The position numbers and the translations under genes are program-made. Positions 25,220 through 34,248 of a stretch of 64,000 bases of DNA are shown here, in pieces; position 1 is the first letter of the stretch, and every line of letters starts with the position of its first letter. The notes beneath the pieces were generated by a model. The model was not told the DNA's origin. It searched no databases and saw only the letters and a list, made by a program, of their open reading frames with translations. This DNA is from Methylosinus sp. Ce-a6 (GTDB lineage Bacteria > Pseudomonadota > Alphaproteobacteria > Rhizobiales > Beijerinckiaceae), in contig NZ_BGJX01000001.1 in assembly GCF_009811655.1 (NCBI RefSeq), positions 1 to 64,000 of the forward strand, written 5' to 3'.

Positions 25220-25578
25220 AGCCGCGCGCCTGACGGACAATAGCGCGCGGCGGCGGCCCCGGCGGAGAGCGCCGCCGGGAAGGCGTCCTGCCGCAGGTTG
25301 TAGGCCAGCAGCGCAGGCGCGACCGGCCGCGCCGAGGCCGCCCAGCTCTGGAAGGCGGCGGAACGCCCCTCCCGCGTCGCGCGCGCGGCGAGCTTCTCCG
25401 CGCCCGGCGAAGGCGTGAGCCCCTCCAATCCGCATTGGGCGAAAAGGGGCAAGCGATAGGCCGCGGGCGGAGCGGCGCAGGCGCGCTCCATCAGCACGAC
25501 GATGGTGAAGACGACGAGCGCCGAGAAAGCGACGAAAAGCGCACCGATCTGACGCGCGCCCAAATCTGCTCGTGACAT
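25216..25578 (-). CDS. Hypothetical membrane-anchored protein
   Basis: A 120-residue protein with one N-terminal hydrophobic helix (about residues 12-32, ALFVAFSALVVFTIVVLM) and an Ala-rich remainder with two cysteines near APPAAYRLPLFAQCGLEGL and RYCPSG. The start at 25578 has GAGGGA upstream. No known family is recognised. Its stop codon (25216-25218) lies inside the flanking dispersed repeat, so the repeat defines its C-terminus. Confidence 0.55.
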   Translation of the reverse strand: MSRADLGARQIGALFVAFSALVVFTIVVLMERACAAPPAAYRLPLFAQCGLEGLTPSPGAEKLAARATREGRSAAFQSWAASARPVAPALLAYNLRQDAFPAALSAGAAAARYCPSGARL

Positions 25579-25677
25579 GATCTGATCCCTCGAGGCCGCG
25601 AAGCCGGCTGAAGGGGTCAAATGGAGCGGCGGCCTCGCCGCTCCAGCGTGAACGCGGGACATTATTAGCAGGAGATG

Positions 25678-25741
25678 ACTGTCTTTCGCTTTGACGCGTT
25701 TCCGGACGCCGAACCGGGTCCACTTCGGGTGGAAACGCTAG
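25678..25741. repeat. Dispersed repeat, partial copy D
   Basis: A partial copy holding the second module: TTTGACGCGTTTCC, GACGCCGAACCGG, CCACTTCGGGTGGAAACGCTAG. The stop codon of ruvA (25738-25740 on the plus strand) is contributed by the last bases of this repeat. Confidence 0.7.
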
Positions 25742-26352
25742 CTCGCCAGCTCCTTCAGCCCGCGGCGGATGAGCGCGCCCGTATCCGCCGCCTCGCCGAT
25801 CGCCTCGAGGCTCCTGGCCACGGCCGCCGCCGCCTGCGGCCTGCCATAGCCGAGATTGACCAGCGCCGAGATGGCGTCTTGCGCGGCCTGGGGCGCCGCC
25901 GCCGGCTCCTCGCCGGAGAGGCGCGCGACGATCGGGTCGACGCCGGCGAAGGCCGGGGCCTTGTCCTTCAGCTCCGCGACGATGCGCGCGGCGAGCTTCG
26001 GCCCGACGCCCGAGGCGCGCGCCACCATCGCCTTGTCTTGGGCCCCGATGGCCGAGGCGAGCTCGCCCGGCGCGAGAATGGAGAGAATGGCGAGCGCCAC
26101 TTTCGAGCCCACGCCCTGCACGCTCTGCAACAGGCGGAACCAGTCGCGCTCGGCCTCCGAGGAAAAGCCGAAGAGGCGGATCGCATCCTCGCGCACCTGC
26201 GTCTCTATGGCGAGCGAGGCCGCCTCCCCGACAGGAGGCAGCTTCTGCAAGGTGCGCGTCGAGCAATTCACCACATAGCCGACGCCATGCACGTCGAGAA
26301 TGACGAAGTCCTCGCCATAGGAATCGACGATTCCTTTGAGCTTGCCGATCAC
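25738..26352 (-). CDS. ruvA: Holliday junction branch-migration protein RuvA
   Basis: A 204-residue protein that binds Holliday junctions and loads the RuvB motor. It begins [28 protein letters not shown] (OB-fold domain I), then has helix-hairpin-helix motifs in [18 protein letters not shown] and [20 protein letters not shown], and the mobile RuvB-binding domain III at the C-terminus. The start is a GTG at 26352 overlapping the ruvC stop (GTGA). ruvB, which normally follows, is not present downstream; the gene ends in a repeat instead. Confidence 0.96.
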   Translation of the reverse strand: MIGKLKGIVDSYGEDFVILDVHGVGYVVNCSTRTLQKLPPVGEAASLAIETQVREDAIRLFGFSSEAERDWFRLLQSVQGVGSKVALAILSILAPGELASAIGAQDKAMVARASGVGPKLAARIVAELKDKAPAFAGVDPIVARLSGEEPAAAPQAAQDAISALVNLGYGRPQAAAAVARSLEAIGEAADTGALIRRGLKELAS

Positions 26353-26873
26353 CGCGCCGTCTCCGCGAGCCGGCGCGCGGCGGCGCGGCCGGCGCGATGA
26401 TGGGCGTGGCAAATGGCGACGGCCAGCGCGTCGGCGGCGTCCGCGCTCTCGGCGCGGCTCGCGGGCAGCAGCACGCGCACCATCATGGCGATCTGCGCCT
26501 TGTCGGCGTGGCCATTGCCGACCACGGTCTTTTTGACGACATTGGCGGCATATTCCTCCACCTCGAGCCCGGCGAGCGCCGGCGCCGCCAGCGCGACGCC
26601 ACGCGCCTGTCCGAGCTTCAAGGCCGATTGCGGATCGCGATTGACGAAGGTCTCCTCCACCGCCGCCTCATGCGGCGAAAGCTCCTCGATGATGCGCGCG
26701 AGGCCGCGCTGCAATTGCGCGAGCCGCTCGCCCATGGAGGCGGCGCCGTCCGAATGCAGCGAGCCGCAAGCGACGAAGGAGAGCCGCGAGCCGCGCGACG
26801 CCTCGACCACCCCCCAGCCCGTGTTGCGGAGGCCCGGGTCTATGCCGAGGATGCGAATCGTCTCGTCCGTCAT
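26349..26873 (-). CDS. ruvC: Crossover junction endodeoxyribonuclease RuvC
   Basis: A 174-residue Holliday junction resolvase of the RNase H fold. Catalytic acids are visible in [14 protein letters not shown] (first Asp), [23 protein letters not shown] (Glu) and [16 protein letters not shown] (two Asp). The length is normal. It is followed by ruvA with a 4-base overlap. Immediately upstream the sequence changes to a low-GC island, so the usual upstream neighbour of ruvC (yebC-like) is absent. Confidence 0.96.
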   Translation of the reverse strand: MTDETIRILGIDPGLRNTGWGVVEASRGSRLSFVACGSLHSDGAASMGERLAQLQRGLARIIEELSPHEAAVEETFVNRDPQSALKLGQARGVALAAPALAGLEVEEYAANVVKKTVVGNGHADKAQIAMMVRVLLPASRAESADAADALAVAICHAHHRAGRAAARRLAETAR

Positions 26874-26946
26874 GGCGGGAGGTTAGGGGGAAAGGGGGGG
26901 GAAAAGAAGTCCTCCTCCAGCGTAGAGACAGCCCACGATCAGACTT

Positions 26947-27333
26947 TCAGTTTTCAGGGAACGCCAGTTTGACCCAAATTACAGCGCCTGGGGGATGAAT
27001 GTATGGACATTCTACGGAATACCGCTTCGGCTTTTTGATCACCCAGGCATACACAGATCGGTAGGGCAAAGGCACGATTGTCCAATCGAATCGGACACAA
27101 TGGCGATCGACGCTCTCAGCGAGTTGAATACGATCAAGAGGTCCAACAACGTCGAAAAGTTCAGCTTCGCCGACGACAGCCCCGCTACCGGAGCGAATCA
27201 GACCTATACGCCCCCGTATAGCGGTGCGAGTGCCCCTGAGTTCCCAGGTTTTCAATCCGTCGAGAATTAATGAAACCCACGGCTCGCGGATAATTAATCC
27301 TTTTGGCGGATAATCATGTTGGCGGACAAACAT
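26947..27333 (-). CDS. ASCH-domain protein
   Basis: A 128-residue single ASCH (PUA-like) domain: KGLIIREPWVSLILDGLKTWELRG with the family G-x-K-T-x-E-x-R at residues 26-33, then IRGRIGLIRSGSGAVVGEAELFDVVGPL and a C-terminal PYIHPPGAVIWVKL. ASCH folds bind RNA or modified nucleosides; one characterised member, YqfB, removes the acetyl group of N4-acetylcytidine (family knowledge). The gene lies at the left of the low-GC island. Its start region holds a 16-bp imperfect tandem repeat (27303-27318, 27319-27334), each copy with an ATG; only the distal ATG is in frame. Confidence 0.82.
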   Translation of the reverse strand: MFVRQHDYPPKGLIIREPWVSLILDGLKTWELRGTRTAIRGRIGLIRSGSGAVVGEAELFDVVGPLDRIQLAESVDRHCVRFDWTIVPLPYRSVYAWVIKKPKRYSVECPYIHPPGAVIWVKLAFPEN

Positions 27334-27440
27334 GTGGTATGTGACCTGACAGGTAAGCTGGATCGCCGCACATCATGTTAGGGACAATTTGGAAACGTGT
27401 GGTAGCGTCATCCTGAATTTCACACTTTGGTAGCAGAAAA

Positions 27441-28538
27441 ATGGCCAATAGCATGGCTCTCTGGTACGAGTGCTGGAGAGAAAACGCATCAAATATCACT
27501 CCAGCAGAGGTCGAAGTCCATCTCAACCTGTGGCGCCACATTGCGAGAACGAGCATCGAATCGAACTTCCTCGATGTTGGACTTCTGTTCTCAAATGCAT
27601 ATGAGATCGGTGCCGTCTACCTGTTTATTCCAACCGAGGTCGATGAAGGCCAGATTGAGGATCTCAGTGGGCGACTTCAGAACAATAGGCTTCTCAGCGC
27701 CGTCTTCAATGACGTGATTCGCGTTGGGACTAATGACGAAAACGGTTGCTTTTCGACTATTCGTCGAAACGCGCACTATCTGAATTTCCATTCAGCAAAG
27801 CTGAATAGTGACTTCAGTCTCTCACCCGTTTACCAAGACAGGGCACTTGTAGGCACGCTCATACGCTTTGAGCGCTCATTCTGTCAAAAGCTTCATTCAC
27901 CCGGTCGACAGTATATTCGGATACGATTTAACTTAAACGAAAAAGGCGCATGCGCTTTTAGCATAAAGAGAAACGGGCACGGAGACTTCATTGTCAGCAC
28001 GATTCTGAGCGAGGAGTTCACCGAGCTGCGCTTCAACGAAATGAGAAACTTGCCTCGCGATATAACGCAGAGGATAGGCATAGGACGAGCATTCAATATC
28101 AACGCGATGCATTGTTTTCTTATTCGAGATATGAGCTTTGAATTAGTCGCATCACATGCCTCGATGCATAAGATGCGCCGAATGGAGGACGACCTATGGT
28201 GCGGGTATCTGCCACCATCCGTTCCGAAGCGAGATTTATCGAAGATGCTCGTTTACCATTGGCGAAATATGGACGCTACCGGGATCGATAGTTTTGTTAC
28301 GCTCGCGCGCTTCCGCCAGCCACGCGAAGCCCTTCACTGGTACGTCCCCGGCATAGTTGCCCTAGGTGCGATTGGCAGTGGCGTCGAAGGTTCCATTTCC
28401 AATTACTTCGGCGATAGCAATCTCAAAGCCACCGGGTCACTCCTCGTTGGCGTCGCGGTTATCCTTTTAATTTTTTTTTCCGGCAGATGGCTGCTTCGAC
28501 GACTCAAATTCACAGGATGGCGGCGAGTCCCCAGGTGA
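27441..28538 (+). CDS. Unknown protein with two C-terminal transmembrane helices
   Basis: A 365-residue protein that I do not recognise. The first 300 residues are soluble, mixed alpha/beta in character and rich in Phe, Asn and Arg. Two hydrophobic segments, about 303-322 (WYVPGIVALGAIGSG) and 331-350 (TGSLLVGVAVILLIFFSG), end the protein with a basic tail (RRLKFTGWRRVPR), suggesting a cytoplasmic domain tethered to the inner membrane. It is divergent from the ASCH gene and 4 bases upstream of the GNAT gene, probably co-transcribed with it. The low-GC composition is unlike core genes. A membrane effector in a defence-like cassette is speculation. Confidence 0.7.
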   Translation: MANSMALWYECWRENASNITPAEVEVHLNLWRHIARTSIESNFLDVGLLFSNAYEIGAVYLFIPTEVDEGQIEDLSGRLQNNRLLSAVFNDVIRVGTNDENGCFSTIRRNAHYLNFHSAKLNSDFSLSPVYQDRALVGTLIRFERSFCQKLHSPGRQYIRIRFNLNEKGACAFSIKRNGHGDFIVSTILSEEFTELRFNEMRNLPRDITQRIGIGRAFNINAMHCFLIRDMSFELVASHASMHKMRRMEDDLWCGYLPPSVPKRDLSKMLVYHWRNMDATGIDSFVTLARFRQPREALHWYVPGIVALGAIGSGVEGSISNYFGDSNLKATGSLLVGVAVILLIFFSGRWLLRRLKFTGWRRVPR

Positions 28539-28542
28539 CTTT

Positions 28543-29064
28543 TTGAATGCCCCATGTAGGAATGCGGCCATGAAAGCGAGATCGAATCAATCAGCGGATC
28601 AACGCAGCGTGGGAGCTCCCATCGCTACGCTAATCAGCATGACTGCTGTGTATGAGCGAATTGAGCATCTTTCTGTGTTCTATCCGAATTTCGAGAGCTG
28701 GTTTTGGGACATCGTCATACCCGGCATAGCCGACGGATCGCGGCTTGTGCATCCGGTGATGCGTGACGATCGAATCGTAGGCGTTGTTATCGCCAAGTCT
28801 GCCACACATGAAAAAAAAATCTGCACCGTTTGGGTTGAAGACCCTTTCAAGGGACGAGGACTTGGCGTGCGCCTTATCCGCTTGGGCTGCAATTGGCTCA
28901 AAACGGCCCGTCCACTCGCTACGGTTCCTGAAGAGCGCATGTCCGAACTCTCGGGTATTCTTGCACGGCTGGGCTTTGAGCAAACGGGCAAAGTCCTCTC
29001 CTTCTACCGACCGGGAAAGACCGAGTATATCTATAATGGCCTCGGGAACTCTTTCAATTCTTGA
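28543..29064 (+). CDS. GNAT-family N-acetyltransferase
   Basis: A 173-residue (or 164 from the ATG at 28570, which has AGGA upstream) GNAT fold. The acetyl-CoA loop is KGRGLGVRL, preceded by RIVGVVIAKSATHEKKICTVWVEDPF (beta strands 3-4) and followed by ILARLGFEQTGKVLSFY, typical of the C-terminal GNAT half. The substrate is unknown. It is coupled to the unknown two-helix protein upstream and overlaps by 11 bases, tail to tail, with the kinase-like gene. Confidence 0.82.
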   Translation: MNAPCRNAAMKARSNQSADQRSVGAPIATLISMTAVYERIEHLSVFYPNFESWFWDIVIPGIADGSRLVHPVMRDDRIVGVVIAKSATHEKKICTVWVEDPFKGRGLGVRLIRLGCNWLKTARPLATVPEERMSELSGILARLGFEQTGKVLSFYRPGKTEYIYNGLGNSFNS

Positions 29065-29566
29065 TGCGATCAAACTCTCGAATCAATGTTTGGACGTCCC
29101 CGCTTTGGATGATTGCAAGCGGCACGCCTGAAATGCATGCCCACTCTCGTGATGCAGCAATCTCGATGTCCTGAAGCACCGAGACCTCCACCTCGGAATT
29201 TCGCTTTCCCTTTTCCACACGTCTGATAGCGATCTGGCCCGGATCGTCCACGATGGCAATGATCGCGTCGAGTGGCAACTGAGTTCCCAACTCGGGCCAG
29301 ACCGGAAGCGGTCCTTTACCAGTCTCTATCATTGCATGCCCGTCGAAGATAAGCCTGCCGCCAAAATGCGCGTCCAGACCAACCATCTCATCAATTAATG
29401 CTCTTTGATTTTCAATCGCCTCGTTGGGAGACAAATTCTGTATAGGGCGACCCAGCTGCAGAAGTAATTCGCTTGCGCGAGCGTAACCATAATTCCGGCG
29501 CAGTTGCCTCGCCGCGTTGATCGTGTAGGTCTTTCCGACACCAGAGACCCCAGTGACTAGAAACAC
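29054..29566 (-). CDS. P-loop kinase resembling archaeal-type adenylate kinase
   Basis: A 170-residue P-loop protein from a GTG at 29566 with GGAGG at a good distance; a longer reading from 29692 is possible but has no site. Walker A is GVSGVGKT at residues 6-13. LIFDGHAMIETGKGPLPVWPEL and DAIIAIVDDPGQIAIRR resemble the substrate-binding D-(T/G)-H-A-x-I-x-T-x-x-G-x-L-P and the following strand of archaeal AdkA-type kinases. A nucleotide kinase or ATPase role is likely; the true substrate is unknown. It lies in the low-GC island, convergent with the GNAT gene. Confidence 0.7.
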   Translation of the reverse strand: MFLVTGVSGVGKTYTINAARQLRRNYGYARASELLLQLGRPIQNLSPNEAIENQRALIDEMVGLDAHFGGRLIFDGHAMIETGKGPLPVWPELGTQLPLDAIIAIVDDPGQIAIRRVEKGKRNSEVEVSVLQDIEIAASREWACISGVPLAIIQSGDVQTLIREFDRIKN

Positions 29567-29709
29567 AGCGTTGCCTCCGTTTCTAATATGCGCGTGGGCT
29601 GTCTCTGAACCCTTTGAGCAGGTTGAGTCACCTACCGAGTGTCCCGGATATGAAGCCACGAGCCATTTACAGGAGCGTATCCCACCTACCAAGGCCGAGC
29701 GGGGCTTAT

Positions 29710-30846
29710 TCAGTTCCCGGATAGCCTCGATGAATCAGCTCCCCTCACCTCCCCCACCCCACACAACATCATCCCCACGCGCAGCTCCGCCGCGAACATA
29801 TCCAGCACATCCTCCACGCCCCCCTGCCCCGCCGCGGCCAGCGCATAGGCGTAGGCGCGGCCCAGCAGCACGCCCTTCGCGCCCAGCGCCAGCAGGCGCA
29901 GGACGTCGAGGCCGGAGCGAACGCCCGAATCGGCGAAGAGCAAAAGATCGTCGCCCACCGCGTCGGCGATCCTCGGCAACATGCGCGCCACGGAGGGCGC
30001 GCCGTCGAGCTGGCGGCCGCCGTGATTGGAGACGACGATCGCCTCCACGCCGCAGCGCACGGCGTCGCGGGCGTCGGTCTCGTCCAGCACGCCCTTCAAA
30101 ATGATGCGGCCCGGCCAGCGGTCGCGCACCCAGTCCAGCGTCGACCAGTCGAGCGTCGGATCGACATTCGCGGCGATGTCGCGCAGATAATTCTGCTGCT
30201 TCATCGCGCCGCCGAGATAGGCCACGACATTGCCGAGATCATGCGGCCGGCCCATGAGGCCGACATCGAAAGCCCAGGCCGGCTTGGCGAGCGCCTGCAA
30301 CAGGCGCCTTTGCGCCGCGAATGGGCCGGACATTCCGGAATGCGCGTCGCGATAGCGAATCCCCAGCGCCGGCAGATCGACGGTGAAGACGAGATGCTCG
30401 ACGTTCGAAGCGCGCGCCCGCGCGAGCATATTCTCCATGAAGCCGCGATCTTTCAGCATATAGAGCTGCAGCCAGATCGGCCGCGCGCTCGCCGCGGCGA
30501 CCTCCTCTATCGGGCAGACTGCGAGCGTGGAGAGAATGAAGGGCACGCCCTTTTTCGCCGCCGCCCGCGCGCCCTGAACCTCGCCGCGCCGCGCGAACAT
30601 GCCCGACATGCCGATGGGCGCGATGAGCAAGGGCAGCGAGGCGGCGACTCCGAGCCACTCTGTGGAAAGATCGACGCTCTCGACGCCCTGCATCACGCGC
30701 TGGCGCAGCGTGACGCTCTGAAGATCGGCGATATTGGCGGCGAGCGTGCGCTCGGCGCCGGCGCCGCCATCTATGTAGTCGAACAGAAAGCGCGGCAGCC
30801 GTCGCCGCGCGGCCGCGCGATAGTCCAAGGCGGAAGAGACGATCAT
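29710..30846 (-). CDS. lldD: FMN-dependent alpha-hydroxy-acid (L-lactate) dehydrogenase
   Basis: A 378-residue TIM-barrel flavoprotein that oxidises L-lactate or a similar 2-hydroxy acid. It shows [23 protein letters not shown], the FMN loop [30 protein letters not shown], the catalytic His region [14 protein letters not shown] and [27 protein letters not shown]. The final 15 residues (after VGMMLCGV) diverge from the family pattern and end at the edge of the low-GC island, so the C-terminus was probably replaced there. Activity may remain, since the active-site residues are intact. Confidence 0.88.
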   Translation of the reverse strand: MIVSSALDYRAAARRRLPRFLFDYIDGGAGAERTLAANIADLQSVTLRQRVMQGVESVDLSTEWLGVAASLPLLIAPIGMSGMFARRGEVQGARAAAKKGVPFILSTLAVCPIEEVAAASARPIWLQLYMLKDRGFMENMLARARASNVEHLVFTVDLPALGIRYRDAHSGMSGPFAAQRRLLQALAKPAWAFDVGLMGRPHDLGNVVAYLGGAMKQQNYLRDIAANVDPTLDWSTLDWVRDRWPGRIILKGVLDETDARDAVRCGVEAIVVSNHGGRQLDGAPSVARMLPRIADAVGDDLLLFADSGVRSGLDVLRLLALGAKGVLLGRAYAYALAAAGQGGVEDVLDMFAAELRVGMMLCGVGEVRGADSSRLSGN

Positions 30847-30874
30847 TGCGGGTCTTTCGAGAATTTCACCACTC

Positions 30875-31144
30875 TCACGCGAATTTGCCGATCGCCTTGG
30901 CGGAGGCGACGCCGCGGAAGGTGTGGAAATTGGGGCTCGCGCCGGTGTCGCGGCAATAGCGGGCGAAATCGTCGGCGCTGACGTCGATCATGACGACGTC
31001 CCATCCGCTGTTGCGCCAATTGGCGATCTCCTTCGTCTGGAGACGGAGCCATTTTTCGTAAGTGTCGGCCGGATAATTATCGACCGTATGGCGCAAGATC
31101 TCGTGATCGGCCGCGGCGACGCGCGGGAGATAGGTCGTCGGCAC
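30875..31144 (-). CDS. Small conserved-looking hypothetical protein
   Basis: An 89-residue soluble protein ([67 protein letters not shown]) with a balanced composition and a GTG start preceded by GGGAGAA, which supports that it is real. No family is recognised. It lies 28 bases upstream of lldD on the same strand and may be co-transcribed with it. Confidence 0.55.
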   Translation of the reverse strand: MPTTYLPRVAAADHEILRHTVDNYPADTYEKWLRLQTKEIANWRNSGWDVVMIDVSADDFARYCRDTGASPNFHTFRGVASAKAIGKFA

Positions 31145-31285
31145 TCGGCTTCTCCCGCATGGAATTCGCGCGCACGCCGTCGTCGCCGCCCGGTTCGACG
31201 ACGAGCCGGCTCTCTAGAAGGCGACCTCGCGCCGGATGAAGAGCGCCGGAGCGCTCTATCATTCTCTCTTTGGAGCGAATTCTGA

Positions 31286-31311
31286 CCGATCGAACGATTC
31301 CGTTCGATCGG
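31286..31311. repeat. Perfect 11-bp palindromic hairpin
   Basis: CCGATCGAACG (31286-31296) and CGTTCGATCGG (31301-31311) flank a 4-base loop just past the stop of the Fe-S scaffold gene on the minus strand. There is no T-run, so it is not a classic terminator; it may be a short intergenic repeat element. Confidence 0.6.
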
Positions 31312-31319
31312 AAAGCGCT

Positions 31320-31754
31320 CTAGCCTTGTCGCTTCTCGATCTGGCCGATCGCGTCCACGACGGCGTCGAAGGTCAGGAGCGTCGAGGCGTGACGCGATTT
31401 GAAATCGCGCACCGGCTCCAAAATGGCGATGTCCTGCCATTTTCCTTCCGGAGGAGCGCCGTTTTCCTTCAACATCTTGCGGACGGTCTCGCGCAGGTCG
31501 CGCAGCTCTCGCGGCGTGGAGCCGACGATATTGCGCGCCATGATCGAGGAGGCCGCCTGGCCGAGCGCGCAGGCTTTGACCTCATGTGCGAAATCCGCCA
31601 CTTTTCCGTCGGATAGTGTGACGTCGACCGTCACCGTCGATCCGCACAGCTTGGAATGGGCGGTGGCGCTGGCGTCTGGAGCCGCGAGACGGCCGACGCG
31701 CGGTATCTGCGCGGCGAGTTCCAGGATGCGCTGGTTGTAGACTTGATCGAGCAT
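31320..31754 (-). CDS. Iron-sulfur cluster assembly scaffold (NifU/IscU N-terminal-like)
   Basis: A 144-residue protein of the NifU-N fold. Candidate ligand cysteines are in HSKLCGSTVTVDV and EVKACALGQAASSIMARNIVG; the third position typical of IscU is not conserved, as in the alphaproteobacterial variant linked to folE. It is divergently placed next to folE, an arrangement common in Hyphomicrobiales (established knowledge). It likely assists Fe-S delivery, but a specific client is unknown. Confidence 0.85.
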   Translation of the reverse strand: MLDQVYNQRILELAAQIPRVGRLAAPDASATAHSKLCGSTVTVDVTLSDGKVADFAHEVKACALGQAASSIMARNIVGSTPRELRDLRETVRKMLKENGAPPEGKWQDIAILEPVRDFKSRHASTLLTFDAVVDAIGQIEKRQG

Positions 31755-31883
31755 TGTGGCCGATAAGTTGCTAGCGGGGGGTTACGTGGAAATCTTCCAC
31801 TGAGTATATAATCCCGCGGGCCGCCTTGAAAGCGGCCGTCTTCCCCGAAGTGGTCGGGCCCGTCGTTTCTCTGGAGGCGCCAC

Positions 31884-32513
31884 ATGGATGCCGTGGTTAA
31901 GTCCTTGCTCGACCGTCCCGCGACGGCCGAGACGCCCGTCCAACGTCCGTCCCGCGAGGAAGCGGAAGCGGCGGTGCGCGTGCTGCTGCGCTGGGCGGGG
32001 GACAATCCCGACCGCGAAGGTCTGCAGGAGACGCCGCGCCGCGTCGTGAAGGCCTATGAGGAGTTCTTCCGCGGCTATCAGGAAGACGCCGGCGAGGAGC
32101 TCGCGCGCGTCTTCGAGGAGGTCGAGGGCTATGACGACCTCGTGCTGGTGCGCGACATCCCCTTCTTCTCGCATTGCGAGCATCACGTCGTTCCCTTTGT
32201 CGGAAAAGCGCATATCGCCTATTATCCGACCGGCGGCGTCGTCGGCCTCTCCAAGCTCGCGCGTCTCGTCGACGTCTACGCCCGAAGGTTGCAGACGCAG
32301 GAGGCGATGACGGCGCAGATCGCCACCGCGATCGATCAGCATCTGACGCCGCGCGGCGTCGCCGTGCTGGTCGAGGCGGAGCATATGTGCATGTCCATGC
32401 GCGGCGTGATGAAGCAGGGCTCGTCCACCGTGACGGTGCAGTTCTCGGGCGTGTTTCGCGACGATCCAACCGAGCAGGTGCATTTCTACACGCTGCTGCG
32501 CGGCGGCCGCTGA
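31884..32513 (+). CDS. folE: GTP cyclohydrolase I
   Basis: First enzyme of folate and pterin biosynthesis, making dihydroneopterin triphosphate from GTP. The 209-residue product shows [24 protein letters not shown], the zinc-site residues in [20 protein letters not shown], and [13 protein letters not shown] with the second Cys. The ATG has a good GGAGG site. It is followed after 30 bases by hisI. A TATAAT (31807-31812) upstream may be part of its promoter. Confidence 0.97.
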   Translation: MDAVVKSLLDRPATAETPVQRPSREEAEAAVRVLLRWAGDNPDREGLQETPRRVVKAYEEFFRGYQEDAGEELARVFEEVEGYDDLVLVRDIPFFSHCEHHVVPFVGKAHIAYYPTGGVVGLSKLARLVDVYARRLQTQEAMTAQIATAIDQHLTPRGVAVLVEAEHMCMSMRGVMKQGSSTVTVQFSGVFRDDPTEQVHFYTLLRGGR

Positions 32514-32543
32514 GGCGCGCGCGTCCTTTTTCGGAGAAGCGCC

Positions 32544-32939
32544 ATGTCCGCCTTGCCGCCGGCCGAGGCCCGCGAGATCGAAGAGGGCGCAGCCTTCGCG
32601 CCGCGCTATGACGCGCAAGGGCTCATTGTCTGCGTGACCGTCGAGGCGGCGACCAAAGAGGTGCTCATGGTCGCCTATATGAACGAGCTGGCGCTGGCCA
32701 AGACGATCGAGACCGGCGTCGCGCATTATTGGTCGCGCTCGCGGCAGAGCCTGTGGCGCAAGGGCGACACCTCCGGCCAGGTGCAGAAACTGGTCTCGCT
32801 CGAGGTCGATTGCGACCAGGACGCGCTCTTGGTGACGGTCGAGCCCGGCGGCGACGGCAAAGCCTGCCACACGGGCCGAAAATCCTGCTTCTATCGGCGC
32901 TTGGACCCCGCCTCCGGCCGTCTCGTCCTCGACCGCTGA
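32544..32939 (+). CDS. hisI: Phosphoribosyl-AMP cyclohydrolase
   Basis: Third step of histidine biosynthesis. The 131-residue single-function HisI shows VLMVAYMNELALAKTIETGVAHYWSRSRQSLWRKGDTSG and the metal-binding set in VDCDQDALLVTVEPGG and ACHTGRKSCFY. No HisE domain is fused. It follows folE with 30 bases between them, with a GGAG site at its start. Confidence 0.97.
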   Translation: MSALPPAEAREIEEGAAFAPRYDAQGLIVCVTVEAATKEVLMVAYMNELALAKTIETGVAHYWSRSRQSLWRKGDTSGQVQKLVSLEVDCDQDALLVTVEPGGDGKACHTGRKSCFYRRLDPASGRLVLDR

Positions 32940-32978
32940 CCGCCGGCCCCACGGGGCTCGAGCCCTCGCCATCGAAAC

Positions 32979-33046
32979 AGGAAAGACTCGGAACGCTGTT
33001 GCTTCGACGCAACCCCGAAGCGGCGTCCGCTTCGGCTGGAAACGCT
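32979..33046. repeat. Dispersed repeat, degenerate copy E
   Basis: A diverged copy: GGAAAGACTC, then TTCGACGC, CCCCGAAGCGG and GTCCGCTTCGGCTGGAAACGCTC. The right half matches the second module of the other copies; the first module is eroded. It lies between hisI and the patatin gene. Confidence 0.6.
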
Positions 33047-33164
33047 CCTCGCGTTCCGGGTGGCGCGCCCTGCGCCGTTAACCCGCCGGCTACTTTCTGC
33101 GCGCAGCCTTCGTCCCAATATAAGCAAAAAATGGCGTCACGGCAGCAATATGAGGAGCGCCTCG

Positions 33165-34196
33165 ATGACCGCCTTCTTTCGCAATCCGTTCGACAGATGG
33201 ACGGGAGACGGCGGAGCCGTCGCGCCCCCGCTCGGCGCCCCGGCGGCGCCCGAGCCCGAAACGCCCGCGGCGCGGCCGAAGATCGGCCTGGCGCTCGGCG
33301 CGGGCGCGGCGCGCGGCTGGTCGCATATCGGCGTGCTGCGCGAGCTCGCGGCGCATGGGATCGTCCCGGATGTCGTCGCCGGCACCTCGATCGGCGCCGT
33401 CGTGGGCGGCTGCTACGCCGCCGGCAAGCTGGACGCGGTCGAGACCTTCGCGCGTTCGCTGACCAAGCGGCGCGTCTTCACCTTCATGGACCTCTCCTTC
33501 TCCGGCATGAGCCTCATCGGCGGCGAGCGGCTGCGGGCCGCGCTGGAGAAGGAGCTCGCCGAGCTTTCGATCGAGGAGCTGCCGGTCGCCTTCGCCGCGG
33601 TCGCGACCGAGGTCGGCACCGGCCATGAGGTCTGGCTGAAGCGTGGGGCTCTGGCGCCGGCGGTGCGCGCCTCCTACGCCCTGCCCGGCATTTTCGAGCC
33701 CGTGCGCATCGGCGACCGCTGGCTCTTCGACGGCGCCCTCGTCAATCCGATCCCGATCACCGTCTGCCGCGCGCTGGGCGCCGATTTCGTCATTGCGGTG
33801 AATGTCACCGCCGACACGATGTATCGCTCCCATGTGATCCACGACCACCACGCCCACGCCGCCGGCGGCCGAGCGGAAGCGGGCGCGCCCTTCGGAGCCG
33901 CCTCGGAGCCAGGCCTCGCGGCGCAGCTGCTGCCGCGCTATTTCCACCGCCGTCGCGGCGCCGCGCCCAATGTCGCGGCGTCCATGATCGACGCCTTCAA
34001 CATCATTCAGGACCGCATATTGCGCTCGCGCATGGCGGGCGATCCGCCCGACGCGACGATCCACGCGCGTCACGAGGACGTCGGCATGTTCGACTTCCAC
34101 CGCGCCGAGGAACTGATCGAGCTCGGCCACGAGGCGACCAAGCGGTCGCTGCCCAATATTTTCGCGCATATCCCGCTCGTCGGCGCGACGCCGTGA
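33165..34196 (+). CDS. Patatin-like phospholipase (RssA-type)
   Basis: A 343-residue serine esterase. The oxyanion region is LALGAGAARGWSHIGVLRELAAHGI, the nucleophile lies in VVAGTSIGAVVGGCYAAG (G-x-S-x-G), and the catalytic Asp in WLFDGALVNPIPI (D-G-A). These match the RssA group of bacterial patatins. The ATG at 33165 is chosen for the GAGGAG eight bases upstream. The substrate is unknown. The C-terminal part (about 240-340) carries a family-specific extension. Confidence 0.9.
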   Translation: MTAFFRNPFDRWTGDGGAVAPPLGAPAAPEPETPAARPKIGLALGAGAARGWSHIGVLRELAAHGIVPDVVAGTSIGAVVGGCYAAGKLDAVETFARSLTKRRVFTFMDLSFSGMSLIGGERLRAALEKELAELSIEELPVAFAAVATEVGTGHEVWLKRGALAPAVRASYALPGIFEPVRIGDRWLFDGALVNPIPITVCRALGADFVIAVNVTADTMYRSHVIHDHHAHAAGGRAEAGAPFGAASEPGLAAQLLPRYFHRRRGAAPNVAASMIDAFNIIQDRILRSRMAGDPPDATIHARHEDVGMFDFHRAEELIELGHEATKRSLPNIFAHIPLVGATP

Positions 34197-34248
34197 CCGA
34201 CCGGCGCCGCACTCCGAGCGATTCCGACGTCGCCGACGAGAGCCGCTT

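Larger units (their letters stand above)
26885..29745. mobile_element. Low-GC accessory island (ASCH, unknown, GNAT, kinase-like)
   Basis: Between ruvC and lldD the base composition drops clearly below the flanks and codon use becomes AT-tolerant. The insert carries four accessory genes in two divergent/convergent pairs. No integrase, transposase, tRNA or terminal direct repeat was seen, so the boundaries are estimated from composition and gene ends: the left side is near a G-run after ruvC, the right side lies within the last codons of lldD. Confidence 0.6.

Noticed and set aside
26885-29745. Prophage or integrative element with integrase and att sites
   Set aside because: No integrase, no tRNA, and no direct repeats at the borders could be found.
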